A DNA stretch of 64,000 nt from Stenopsyche tienmushanensis. Its lineage: Eukaryota; Arthropoda; Insecta; Trichoptera; Stenopsychidae. Position 1 is the first letter of the stretch, and each line of letters opens with the position of its first letter. The translations under genes were made by a program, and so were the position numbers. The stretch spans positions 434,001-498,000 of the forward strand of contig WACJ01000525.1 in the NCBI GenBank assembly GCA_008973525.1. Reading direction: 5' to 3'. The notes beneath the pieces were generated by a model, which worked only from the letters and a program-made list of their open reading frames with translations, had not been told where the DNA came from and ran no database searches. Below are positions 12,258 to 24,420 of this stretch, piece after piece.

Positions 12258-12335
12258 AATATCTGTACGTGTAGGTAGTCCCATGATTAAGAGGTCGGAA
12301 TAGTAACTCAATCATCTCTGCTTTAAATCTACATG
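12258..12335 (+). repeat. tRNA-like dispersed repeat, copy A
   Basis: GTAGGTAGTCCCATGATTAA through TTTAAATCTAC matches the block at 15367-15434 in order and spacing. The two ends can pair (GTAGGT with ATCTAC), as in an acceptor stem. The B-box-like segment is weaker here than in the 15.4 kb copy. Confidence 0.35.
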
Positions 12336-12860
12336 CAGTGTGGTTAGCTACCACATTTAAAAACCCCATGTTATAGTGATCAGCAATTATTCCACAGAGA
12401 AGACTGATAAAACCATTATATAAAAAGTGCATAATAACAAGGATAGATATCAAGTTTTGATATAGTAGGCAGTGTTTAATAAAGTCGTACAAATCCACCA
12501 ATGAATGGATTTTGACCATTTTGGAACATCATTTAAAAACAATGCGTAAAACAGACGCCCATCATCATATTCAACTCAATTCAAGGAATTAATATTTATT
12601 TAATATTAATTCCTTGATGATACAAACGTTAACAATGCAAATATATTATTAAAATCAGCATTTTATTTTGAGTTAACCTCCGAAGAAATATTTATAGTAT
12701 TTTATTTAAATATTGCTTACTTTTTGATACATTAACTTCGATGACCAGCGAATGCTTTAATAAAATATCATGTTTTTGAATAGATATTGACACTAATATC
12801 TACCTATGTCTGCATAAGACTGTTTAATTCTTTATATTGAAAAATGAAACAGGGTGCGGA

Positions 12861-12984
12861 TATAATATATCATTCAATAAGTTCGTAGGATTTTTTTAAT
12901 GTTGCGAAAAAACAACCCAAAATGAAGAAGAAAAGATTTTAAAGTGCAAACATATCCTACGAACTTATTGAGTGATATATTATA
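12861..12984. mobile_element. Fold-back mariner MITE (124 bp)
   Basis: The first 30 bp (starting TATAATATATCATTCAATAA and continuing GTTCGTAGGA) are repeated inverted at 12955-12984 with a single mismatch. Only 64 bp lie between them, so the whole unit could fold into one hairpin. The same ends bound the mariner derivative at 23687-24070, which still has transposase sequence, so this is a deletion product of that mariner family. It has no coding capacity. Confidence 0.8.
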
Positions 12985-15366
12985 ATTACATTTTTTCTCT
13001 CAATATATCTTACATTTTGTGCTCAACAGTTGATTTTTTTTCAAAATCTGAATATTCTCTTCGTTTGTAAGCCTAAATTTGGTTCTTTCTTCGCTCAAAA
13101 TAACCGGAGCCTGCACTAAGTATACATATGTCGGTGAGACTATCTCGGGTGATCCTTAATTTATTTGAAGACATTTAAATACATTTGCATAAGACCAAAT
13201 ATTGCATTACATAATCATGACTTCATTTTTTATTCGTCTTGGGAAATCGTCTTCACTTCACAAAAATAGCCCCCCAAATACGGCGGAGACAAAAGAGATG
13301 AGCGCTTAATTCTACATTATAAATTTATGCAAATGAAATACTCAAGTGTCTCACTCCATTCCATAATACTCTGTTTAAATTGTATAATTTAATTTGTATA
13401 CTGCTGCATATTTTTAGAAATAAATATTGACGTTGAATTTTGTTGCGTTGCTTCAGAATTTTCATCCCTTATCCGATTTGGGCTCTTCGGTTGAAAATAA
13501 TTTAATTTTGTATTGCTTTATTTAAATGGTCGCTTATTAAAAAGTATTCGATAATTATCTTTCTTGCAACGCTCTCAGCTCTCATTTTTTGTAGTTTTTT
13601 TTCTCATTAAATACACAATTTTGAATATTTTTGGACATTTGTAGTCCATACGATAAAGACGTTTATTATACACATGTCTGCAAAATTTTATAAATAATGC
13701 AATTAAGCATTGGTTATTTTTGATACACGAAGAAAATAAAACTTTTTTGAACCAACAAGGTAGGAACATCCCTTAATTCATAAGATTTTTGTATACATCA
13801 ATATCAATTACCATTATGCGTGGATAATTTCTAAATAGTGAAATTTTCTCATTTATGAAAACTTCTTCAGTAATATTTTTAGTGTTAGATTAAAAAATTC
13901 AGGTTGAATCTGAATATAGATCATCATCATCATAGTGCAACCACAAACAGTCCAATGCAGTACTAGGGCCTCTTCAATATCACCGAAAGGGGTTATATCC
14001 ATTAATCTGTATCATAAATTCACTTACTCATATGCTTGATATTGAAGGTAGCATGACCTCCGAATTTCATTTAAAACTCCTTGTCGAGTTGTTCCTCTCG
14101 TGCTTTTCCTGTTCTTTAAGTTTTCCAGCTTCTGGGTCAGTAGTATAGAATGAAAGGTGTCACATAATGCAAATGCTCAGAAGAGGTGGGAACCTTCAAA
14201 CACTAAGTAGTATTTCGCGAATATCTTTGATTGAATATAGAAAATCGATTGAAATTATTGATAATTTAATCGCCAATTTTATATTTTGGTGACAATTTTT
14301 TCCCATACTCTGGATTCGAACCTGATACTTTATAATGAGAACCCTAAAACTTGATTTAATATAGAATCAAAACATTTAAATATACATTATTTAATTAAAT
14401 TAATTTAATATAACGAAGAGTTTGGGCATCTTATAGCACATCTTTCTCGCACACTAAGCCACGATGCCGAAGGAAACTTTAACGAAAAATTTCTCAAAAC
14501 TTCGTTCGTTTTGTGATATCAATTTGTGCGAATATCGTATTTCATTGAAACCATTAAAAATGTAGTAGTTTTTAAGGAGCATCGACGATACAACATTCAA
14601 AATTTTACGTAGCCTGTATAAATATTTCGTGACGCAATAGACATTCAAAGAAATCTGGTTCCACTCGATGAATGGATAAATTGCTTTTCTACTTATAATT
14701 TACCTCCTTTTGGAGTTTTTTCTACCATACACTGAAATAATTTGATTCTTAAGAGTTTGATCAGATACGACTTTTCCGCGCGCTGAGTTTATTTGACGTT
14801 TTCATCATCCAAAATATGTTTGAACTTGCGAGAAGATTCAAATTGTAAGCCTGAATATTTGGCGGCTCGAACGCAAACAATTCTATTAATTCGAACAAAA
14901 ATAGCGCTGTAGTCTTAAATACGCTCATTTTGGGAATTAAAGCGATTTCCCTGGACGTCGACCGCTTATCGGTGTGTTTGATTAGCCACATAAACCTTAA
15001 TCGGTGAGACTCTTTTACCACTTGCGGTTAAATCAAAGGAAAAGAAGCTGCTCATTTAGTCTGTATATAACGAGAGCGGGGTTACCAATCTGCTGGTGTT
15101 AAGTGTCACCAGCGACCCATAAACGTAAACCGAAGATTTAGTGGGTTCCCGAGGGTTCGCTTCGTTAGCGGCTCTTCACAGTAGTCGTCTGACCTTTCCT
15201 TTGGCTGACTTCGTGCTTCCATTTCAATAAGATATCAGTTTATTTTCATCTTGGACGTGATCACATCAATTCTTGAATTGTAAAAATAAAATATTTTTAT
15301 AAGCCTGTTATTCATATACTAATTCGTTGTATTTTCAATTATAAAATGCAATTTTAAATATGTCAT
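12985..15366. other. No gene recognised
   Basis: This stretch contains a short (ATC)n run at 13921-13932 and a perfect Pol III B-box-like GGTTCGAATCC on the minus strand at about 14311-14322 without a matching A box. A GC-richer patch lies at about 14930-15210. No protein family was recognised in any frame. Confidence 0.3.
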
Positions 15367-15434
15367 TTCTGTAGATAGTCCCACGATTAAGTGTTTGTAC
15401 TGGTAACTCAATCACCATTGGTTCAAATCTACAA
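15367..15434 (+). repeat. tRNA-like dispersed repeat, copy B
   Basis: GTAGATAGTCCCACGATTAA begins a block that ends GGTTCAAATCTAC. GGTTCAAATC fits the Pol III B box, and GTAGAT pairs with the terminal ATCTAC. The related copy is at 12258. The unit could be a tRNA-derived SINE head or a tRNA pseudogene. It does not fold into a full cloverleaf by eye. Confidence 0.4.
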
Positions 15435-15439
15435 AATCA

Positions 15440-18408
15440 TATCAAAATGGTTGGCAATGATCCCATTAAATGGATTGCTAAAAGCCACCCCAAAAAATTG
15501 CAGTCATTTTTTAAAGAAAAAATCGTTAAATTTTTAACGATTTTTAAATTGGAATAAAGACTTTAATGTGTATATACACAATGTGTGAAATTTGCCATAT
15601 GATTGTTGAGTATTAAGTATCAATTTAATATCAATTAACTCATTAAATAGTATCATAAATCACATTAAAAATTAGCGAAATTTCATCCCCTGTCAAAATC
15701 AGGTCGTATTATCGATTTTTATACATTTAGCCCTTATCATGTCTCAATTTGCTGTCTCCCTTGCTCGTAAACTTATACATATTTTTTTACAAATGCAGAT
15801 ATTTATATGGCTCTTTCAAAAAATAAATATTTTTCGCACATTTACTGGAGGCAAAAACGACCGTTTAGCAAACCAAAGTTAGCATTCGATAAATATTAAT
15901 ACAAACATGATACTGATCCATCCAAGACTAATATGTTAGCTGATGGCTTCAAGTATAACTGAATAATTTTTGAGGAAACGATTCATAGCAATACAAGAAA
16001 ATTAGAGTCCAAAACCAATGAGGGATTTTGATAAAAACCGTATAATTTTAGCATGACGACGTACTCGTAATGGAATAACTCAAACAAATTTAAGTTGAAC
16101 AGAAATCAATTGAACAAAACACGAAGCGAAATATTGTCGTACAAAACTGAAAAAAAAACCAATATAATTTTTTTATCCCGTATGACGGTACTTTTTTGAA
16201 GCTTTTTTTGGGATTATTTTTTGACGAATTTAATGAACATACAACTGCGAAATTTTTATCACATATTTATTAATATTTTAAGCATAGTTTATATTTTTTT
16301 CAGACTGAAATCATTTCTTATTGCTGAAATACACAGCAACTTAGACACCCATTATCAAAAAAAGGTCTTTTTCGGTTGCCACGATTGTGGACATTTTGCT
16401 TATCGGAAAAGAACAATTTAAATGGCATTAAAATCTATAAACTGTGAACTAGTTTTTATGCTAGGATTGTTAAAGAATATTTAAAGGTAAATTTTTGGCA
16501 TCTTGTTAAATATTTTTTTGTGAATTTTGGTGTTGTTTCATGAAAAAATAAACGCATTAATCAATGCAGTTTTGAGAAAAACGCGTTTAAAGATTCCAAT
16601 TTGTTTATCATCAAAAAATGTTTACTCACCTTTAATCTCTTATAACTGTTCTATAAAATAAATCTTCAGTTTCTTCTTAAAATTTTTGCAAAGCCAATTG
16701 TTGCTCTCTGGCATCAATTTTAGCTCTTTTAGCAAAGTCATTCTGAGGGGTTGATATGCACTTCATTAAGACGATGTGCGTAAGCTTGAGTTACATAGTC
16801 GATTTGATATTCTATTGTAACTTGAATTTTAAAAATGCCATTAAATATTTCATTGAATATAATTACGACAAGTTGCTATTTTAACGATCTTTGTGCCAGA
16901 ATGCTTGTATATAAAAGCAAAAATCCACATCAATGAATTTAATAATTCATTGTTAATTTGTGTTTGTGCTCCTAAACATCTGGTCAACAGTTCATCTCAT
17001 GATAAATCTTCATAGAGTGACTTTTTTAACTTCTGCAGTCAGAGGTGACTTATGGTGCTGGAAATTCATTACTTTTTCCAAGCTCATGGAAGTGCCCCCA
17101 CACACCCTAGATAAGCATTCTTTATCAAATTTGGCAGACACGTATATAATAAACATCTTCATCGTATAGACTATAATTATTGAAAAATAATAAAAAATGT
17201 ATATTTAATGAACCAAAAACTTTAAAAAAATTTGGTAAAAACACAAACTGAAGCTTTCAATCCAAAATGGCAAGTCTTTTTGGGTATGATGTGCGCTTTG
17301 TGTTTCAAGGCATATTGATGATTGCTTGCAGTGCATATTTTGCATACAATCAACGATACGAAACTGGAATTCATAAATAGTGATTTAATGAAGCGCAAAA
17401 GGGTTATATGATTGTAGAAGCTCGGTATAATGCACCTGTGAACTGAATTTAATGACGTTGGCACTATCTATGTGCACATCCACATCACGGTCGACTCGAT
17501 CAATATCCTGTATTTCCCTGTAGCATCCATATCAAAGCTGATCAAAGCATGCCGGTCTTGTTTTCGTTTATTTGATTCAGTTCCTGGAATTAAATACGGC
17601 AAACATTCAATGTAAAATTCTCCGGGGGAACATATTTAAATTTGTTTTGTTGCGTCATGTGATGAATGCAAATTTTCGTTTGCTTCAATCAAAATCGTAT
17701 GAATTGAACTGAAATTGCATAATTTGAAAATTGGAGAAAATTCTCCATATCCTTTCATAAATATAGGACAAATGTTTTTGTAGCATCTCATAGAATCAGA
17801 ATAGTAATTCTATGAGTTCATAATATTTTCATATTCCGCAAAGGGACGACAGAAAAGGGGAGACATTTTTGCATGTTTTATTTTACCCTTTTCAACGAAC
17901 CATTTTTGAAAGAAAAACTTCCACCACTTGACATATTTTATGTATCTTGTTTGTTTTAATCAAAACCTCATATATCTTGAAGATTCATATTATATTATTT
18001 TTTTGCTCCATGAAAAATGTCATAAAATCACTAAATACAAATGGCACTAATATATTCCTCTGTTCAATATATGTCAGTGGATATTTGATTAAGTGTTAAT
18101 ATATAGGATTATATTCTGAACTCTTATTAATGAGTTCGTATCTAAATTGAAGCGCTTGAAAGTGTTTTATTCGTTGATTAATTCAAAAAGGGTCAAATAT
18201 ATTCGAATATTCGATTAAGACCCTTAGACCCTAAACTATAACCTTATAACATCCTTGTATTCTTATTGACAGTTGTTGCTTCAAATAACTGAACAATTTC
18301 GTTAACCAGTTTCTTTAAAGTATAATATATGGCATTAAAACGGTTGATACATTCAGATAACTATATTATTTATATGCCGTCTGCTTAAAATATCGATCCA
18401 TTAGGATC
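15440..18408. other. No gene recognised
   Basis: Apart from a 24-nt block at 16569-16592 shared with the Kolobok-type element at 5789-5812, I see no repeat ends and no interpretable frames. A short inverted repeat (CATAGAATC...) lies at about 17785-17812. Confidence 0.3.
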
Positions 18409-18553
18409 TTAACACATTCCCGTCGGGGTACGCATAGTATCGTCTTTCACCTGACGTAGTATATAATGGTTAAAGGCGTACAAGTACGTTTCCCGCGTCT
18501 ACTGATTGTACCTAAAAGACTCACATATGCGTAACCCGCCATAAATGTGTTGA
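18409..18553. mobile_element. piggyBac-like MITE (145 bp)
   Basis: The left end is TTAACACATTCCCGTCGGGG followed by TACGCATA. The inverse of the right end is TCAACACATTTATGGCGGGT followed by TACGCATA. About 21 of 28 positions agree. The left target is TTAA and the right is TTGA, one base off. TTAA targets and short palindromic structure suggest a piggyBac derivative. It has no coding potential. Confidence 0.55.
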
Positions 18554-20640
18554 GACACATTTCCAATATAATCGTTGCTCACTGCGGACCATCATTATTT
18601 CGCTGAGCGATGCTGCCAATATCTTTAAACGATTTGTTCGAGATGATTGAGGCCGTTAATAAAAGTCAATTGTGGCATGGCAGCCATGAAGTAATGACAC
18701 ATAACAAATATCACTTTTTTTTATATTCAAGCGAGAACAAATAATCAGCAGTTTGACAGTTACTCTTGAATGAACACAACAAGGTCCAATTCTGACTTTA
18801 GTTCATTCGATTTTTTTCTCATTTAAATTGTATATAATATTTACATTGAATTGGGATAAATAAATTTACAGCTGTAAAAAATAATTGAGTAATCTGCAAT
18901 AAGCTAGTTAATGAGTTTTTATTTAACCAAATAGGTATGTCGTTAGTTGCTTGCTAACTGAATAAGACCAACTTGGTTGGAAGTATTAATCGGGAAGCGT
19001 GTCTCGAGTTCCACGCTAGAAATGAACATATTAAAACTTTCCTGGAATCTGTAAAGAGAGTTTGCTTTGAGCCTATTTAAGATAATTCTTTGAGGTTTTT
19101 TCTATGAAAAAAATTCATCATCAGAAATTTGAAACTTTTATATGCAAATAAAAATATCCAAACCTTGATTATCACTATTATATGAATTATATATTTTTTT
19201 TTAGAAGTTCTCTTCTTGGCTGCAGCGTTCAACAGCATACGACACAGGTGAGTCTTATAAATATTTTATTGCTTAAAAATTCTTATTATTTTTAGTCCAT
19301 AAATTGGCCTTCATTTTGCACGTAAAGGGTTAATTGTGACAATTTCCTTCGAGATCATGACAGCGTAAAATGTATTGTCTTCCTTGAGTAGGAGTGTGCA
19401 GAGACAGATGTTTACTTCTTGCGTGAAAAGTGAAAGCCTTTGAGAGCCCCGGCCGAGAAATTCAATAACATCGTCCTTCCTCACGTCGCTATGTTTTCCC
19501 TAACCAAAGTGTAAAAAATTATCCTTTTTCAGACGAAAATAGCATCACGGTGACACAAAATATGCGACAAAATTGCTTTTATCATAATGGAAATTTGTAT
19601 ACTATACAGTCTCCAGTGGACTGGTGCCATTTAATGTAATACTCGACACGTCGTCGATATAAAGTACTACCACAACCTCGCCTTGGATTCTCCCAGAACA
19701 TCTAAGTGAACGATGGATAGATGTAATAAGGAAAAGAATAGTCCATTGATGGAGACACATGACTGTGTATTCCGTAGATCCTTCATATTGTGGTGCAAAG
19801 CACGTGTAGAATGTCGATCGTGAATATCGAAAGAAAAGGGATGTATTTATTTTGCATAAGAAAAATCATGCTGCTTTGTTGAATGCAAAACCAACATGAA
19901 AGACTTTGATAATAGAATTACAAGATAAAATGTATTCCAATTTATAGGATGAATATTTTTAAATGGTAAAGTAGTCAGTCAGAGAAATTTTTAGTTTATT
20001 GATTCTCCTGAAAAATTATAAATGAGCCAGTGAACTTCTCATCGTCTTTCACAGTATGAGTATATTACTTAGTTGCAAATCTCTGTAAATTTAAAACTAT
20101 TTTAAGTATTACCTATGAAAGCTGCAGTTACATTGGAGAGTTACACTGGGGTTCACATGAGCTCAAATAAAACGGGATTGCAAAATTTTACGTGAAAGGT
20201 GGAAAAAAAATGTCAGGAATATGTCTTTCGTCACGTTCACTATTTTATCTCATCTGAATACAAAATATTTTTTATTGCATATAACATAGATGCAGCCAAG
20301 ACTTGGGAGCTTTAGCGTTCTTTGAACTGAATCATTTTCACATAAGGGAAGCAGACTAACAAATGCCAATAGTATATTTTTAAGGCAAAAATTGTTATAC
20401 TCATTTTTTTTAATACCGGACAAAATGTTGCTCATTCTTAGTTTCCACACGCACGAAATGATATCGGGTTCTCCTGGAAGAACTCCACTTAACAATAATA
20501 ATAACAACATTATCTTCGGTTTTGGAAGCATCAATCTGCAATAGAAAATCACCCAGTCTTGAATTCGCTTGGGTGAATGGACGGGGATACATCCGGGATA
20601 TACTTAGGCGTCACATAGGGCTTTAATCCTGACCCGGCAA
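18554..20640. other. No gene recognised
   Basis: A GC-richer patch at about 19430-19560 and a short AAT-type microsatellite at about 20490-20508 are the only distinguishable features. The latter may be the tail of the minus-strand LINE that follows. Confidence 0.3.
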
Positions 20641-20649
20641 CGCTCTTGC

Positions 20650-22050
20650 GGAGAAAAGGGGGGACTAGACTCTTTGTACCCTTTTTTTCTATGGGAGGGG
20701 AATCTTGCATAAGACATCCTGGATTTGATCCCAGGGTAGTGTCAGATTCTTATTGACTAAACCCTCTCCTTTGTCCTTCTCTGCCCACCTTGTATTATTT
20801 TTCACATTGTTTCAGGAGGACAAGTAGTCTCTGGCCTTAGGTAATTGGCCCTATTCTAATGTTGAAGAGCCGCTCTGCGCCTCTTTCTTTTACTGTCCTC
20901 TTTGGTGCTCAGAATTTCTTCAACGTAATCGCGCCAAAGGTCCCAGTTCTTCTTGCTTGCCATCATGCTGTGGACCATGTTGTCAGCGTTGAGCTCGTCT
21001 ACCCCAAGTGCTTGTTTCAGCGTGTTTCTCTGATGTGTCCAAGCCTCACAGTCGGTGATGGTGTATTCAGCATCGTCGACCTCCGCTTGGCAATGGTGGC
21101 ACGCTGCGGATGCTTCCTTGCCAATCCGTTTTAGGTACAAACGAAACATAGGTCGTTTCATCATGTTTTCGGGTCCTCCACCGGGATAATTCAGTGGGTC
21201 CATCTTCCCTTGTTGGACTGATCCCACCTCTGTTGTCAGGCTTCCCTCAGTTTCTGGTCATGTGTGGTGCGGTTTTTAGGATCTTCGTAGTCCAAGGCCT
21301 TCTTCTTTGCCTAGAGATCACGAGCACCGCTTCTTCAGATACAGTTCTGTATGCTGCGGTGACGGTGCGCTCCTTGCCGTTGGACCCCGGCTAGCTTCTT
21401 TCTGTAGCTTTCGTGTCTGAGCGACTCATGCCATATCGGGGCTTTGTATAGAAGGATCGAGTGTATTATCTCGTTTATGGTACGTCTTTTGTACGGTTTT
21501 GGCCCTCCGATATTGGTCATAAGCCGCCTGAGCTCAGTGGCCACCTTTTGCTCCTTTTCTGAAGATCAGCTTGTCGTCCAAGAGGATCCTGAGGTATCTC
21601 AGCCATTTTCTGTATTCAACCTCGTGGCCATTCACAACAAGTCTTTTGACCCTTGATCTTTTTCTTCTACTGCAGATCATTGCCTTCGTTTTTGTCTGCC
21701 GCCAGCTGCAGGCGATTTTCACGCATCCATACGTTAATTCTGGCGAGGGCTTCATTGCTCGTCGGCTCCATTTCCCATGGATTTCGAGCTGTCATCAACA
21801 GTGCGACATCATCCGCGAAAACAATGAATTCTGCACCGTGTGGTATCTTTTTTGTCGGCATTGTTGTAGAGGACATTTCACAAAGTGGACTTTTGTCCCT
21901 TAGAAAGCCCTTTCCAATAAAATCAACAAGGTCACCTCAAGCAGTTTTTGACTGTCTTCCAAAGAAAACTGCACAATCTTTACAAATCCCTACACTTCCC
22001 ATTCGATACGCTCATCTAGGTGGCCAGCTGGGTAAACGTTCTAAATGAAT
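20650..22050 (-). pseudogene. R1-clade LINE remnant (reverse transcriptase to C-terminal zinc knuckle)
   Basis: On the minus strand, pieces in successive frames follow the order of a non-LTR retrotransposon ORF2. IPHGAEFIVFADDVALLM (about 21780-21850) is the reverse-transcriptase catalytic block, with FADD in place of the usual YADD. KTKAMICSRRKR and VNGHEVEYRKWLRYL (about 21580-21700) are the R1-type thumb region. LLYKAPIWHESL (about 21420-21460) is next. CHHC followed by H and C (about 21050-21130) is the C-terminal zinc knuckle. Several frameshifts separate them, and the endonuclease and most of the RT fingers are absent: a 5'-truncated, dead copy. The GC-richer composition ends abruptly at about 20600 and 22050. 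Confidence 0.85.
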
Positions 22051-22180
22051 CTCGGAGGTTCTGTTTCTTTCAATATCGAGCGATCGAGGAGTTGAATGTA
22101 TGATACAGACGAAATAGATGTACCGCCTTTCTATTAATGAAGATTGAAGAGGTGCTAGTTCTGTAGTGGACTGTCTGTTG

Positions 22181-22602
22181 TTGGGTTCAAAAAGTAATGC
22201 GTCCTATTTTCTCCAGTCGTGATCCACACACTTACAGCACGATCTAACCTGCTGGACTAGATTAAGGAAAGTATTAGCTTTAGAACGGCACCTTTTAAAA
22301 GTAATATTTGAGCTATCTGATAGTCAAAGTTGGGAACACAAACTTTGACTTTGACCTCCCTACAGCCCTGTTCTGGCTTCTCCAGACTTTTTAGTTTCTT
22401 CGTTTAAAGCTCTAAAGCTCTAGGCTCTAAATGACATCTCGAAGAATACCATCCAAAATGACTTTCAAGTCTGGTAACACCACTTCCAGAAGTATATCAT
22501 CGCAGGAGGGTACCATTTTGAATATTTTTGTCTTATTTTAAAAACATGTTCAATGCATGATTTTTTATGAATTTGGACGCATCACTTTTTGAATGCACCT
22601 TG
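22181..22602. mobile_element. Short mariner-like element
   Basis: The 20-base block TTCAAAAAGTAATGCGTCC at 22186 recurs inverted at about 22572-22592 with one mismatch. These are mariner-style ends. The inner 380 bp shows no clear transposase motif. A weak C-terminal-like peptide (GVTRLESHFGWY) appears on the minus strand near 22460. Confidence 0.55.
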
Positions 22603-23686
22603 TTGAGTGTTTATCAACGTTTTTTTATTCCAAGAAAAACACATACAAATAGCTATATCTACACACATAATATATAATTCCAGAAAAATCGCTTATAAAC
22701 AGATTTTTATTTTTCAAGCGTTCCCACGGAAACATGGACGATAAAAGACCTTCTTAGGTATAAATTTAAATAATTTGGCATTGTTTATTACTTAAATGTT
22801 AATGCTAATATTTTATCAAATTCAAAAATTTATTTAGCATCCCCCGTTTTAAAAATACATACTTTTCGGTCTGATGTATACTGTACTTAGAGTTGCGCCG
22901 TGAAAAAACTCTTAATTTAATTCTAGCTTCATTCTCTAACTCCAAAGTATTTGGAGCGAATAAATGGAGATTACCGCGACTGCGGAGGCTGTCATTATTA
23001 ATATAATATTTTTGATCTCGTTTGCATAAAATTTGTTAGGCGAAATATTACAAGACGCGCAGCTTTGTATGGGGATGTAATACGCGAGCATGATTTGATA
23101 TTAAATTGCTTTAACGAGCCATTATCGTGAAATCTCAATAAAATTACTGTCATCACGTTATCTTCCTCGTGTCACCTTATTGCTGCCATTGAATGTAAAG
23201 TCGTGTAATATACAGCTAGACCAGATGCTTATTATTCCTGGCGGCGAGCACATTATTCATGAATACACTGCAAAAATGTAGATTTTTCATAGCCCTTTCA
23301 TACAATTTGCGACACAAATACAATTTATGTATTAAAAAAAACGACATCCTAAAAGAGAAAATTATATTTATTTATGAAAGTGACATAAAACCATGATATT
23401 GTACGCTTGGAAAGCGTCATTGCATAAAATATAATTATAGCACATTGATTCTATTTGCATAAATCATACGCGGTCGATATCCGGTATTGTTCGTATTTCA
23501 GATTCAGGGTATAATTTAAAATAGATATATGGGATGTTGGTTTTTAAGGTGGAAATGGGGTGAGATTTACAAGGGATTGGATGTAAAAATTTTCTCAGGT
23601 TTTTAGAGCGCAACTGAACAAAATTTTGAATGAATGACATTCGATCTTATTCATTTTTAATAATATATTGTCAGGTAATTGACATA
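22603..23686. other. Gene-free stretch with a candidate conserved non-coding block
   Basis: Between about 22870 and 23270 the sequence is compositionally even and free of recognisable repeats. It is full of homeodomain-type cores (ATTA, TAAT) and GC-mixed words, with no open frame of note. This is the pattern of regulatory DNA, but only alignment to relatives can tell. Confidence 0.3.
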
Positions 23687-24070
23687 CATCACTCAATAAG
23701 TTCATAGGATGACTAATAAAACTAACTTTTTCAATGAAACACAGTCATTCCAATGCTTCTCCGATACTTAAATGTCTTTTCGTAGAACGATCTATCTTTG
23801 GCCTCAAAATAGACTTCAGTTTCGGCAATCGCTTCTTCATTAAGGCCAAATCTCTGGAGCATTCCCTTTAGGTCTGCAAACAGCTAGTAGTTTATAGGAG
23901 CCAGATCCGGAGAATACGGTGGATGGGGAAGTAATTCAAAGTGCAATTTTACCATCGCTGCATATTCGCTATTGACAGTTTTTCCTTTATCAAGGTAATC
24001 GATGAATAAAATACACTGCGTATCCCAAAGTATACGAGCCAAAATTTTCCTACGAACTTATTGAATGATG
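23687..24070 (-). mobile_element. Internally deleted mariner with transposase C-terminus
   Basis: The ends are CATCACTCAATAAGTTCATA and the inverse of its near copy at 24051-24070. On the minus strand LFIDYLDKGKTVNSEYAAMV, LPHPPYSPDLAPINY and EVYFEAKDRSFYEK follow in the order of a Mos1-like mariner transposase. The first holds the region around the second catalytic Asp, and PYSPDLAP(S/I)(D/N)Y is the third catalytic motif, here with N where mariner has the catalytic D. A stop directly follows. The N-terminal two thirds have been deleted. Confidence 0.85.
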
Positions 24071-24420
24071 TGTTATATTCAGATGATTCAAAAAGCGCCT
24101 CCCATAAATATACTTATATAATGTATAGGAACTTTAGTTAGCAAATCCATGTTTATTCATTTTTATACAAAACTCATGCATTTAGTCTGTCTAAGTCCAT
24201 ATTTTTTTTAAAAAAATGTGAAACCTCATTTAATTTTTCTAAGATATCTAAATTGTTTGCCTCATATGCACCGCGAGCATACAGCAGAGATAAATGCATC
24301 TAATTTTGTTGCATTTAGTTCCCACATAGTCCCCAACACTCTAAATGCTTCTGTACACGTTCTCTTGTTTTCCATTATATGATAGTCTTTACTTTTAATT
24401 TCATAATAAGTCTTTTAGTA
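24071..24420. other. Short gap, nothing recognised
   Basis: This is AT-rich DNA between two transposons, without any feature I can support. Confidence 0.3.

Noticed and set aside
14311..14322. tRNA gene suggested by GGTTCGAATCC on the minus strand
   Set aside because: No A box at the right distance and no acceptor-stem pairing could be found.
20859..22048. Plus-strand frames of 91-131 codons
   Set aside because: They are antisense shadows of the R1-clade LINE coding region on the minus strand.
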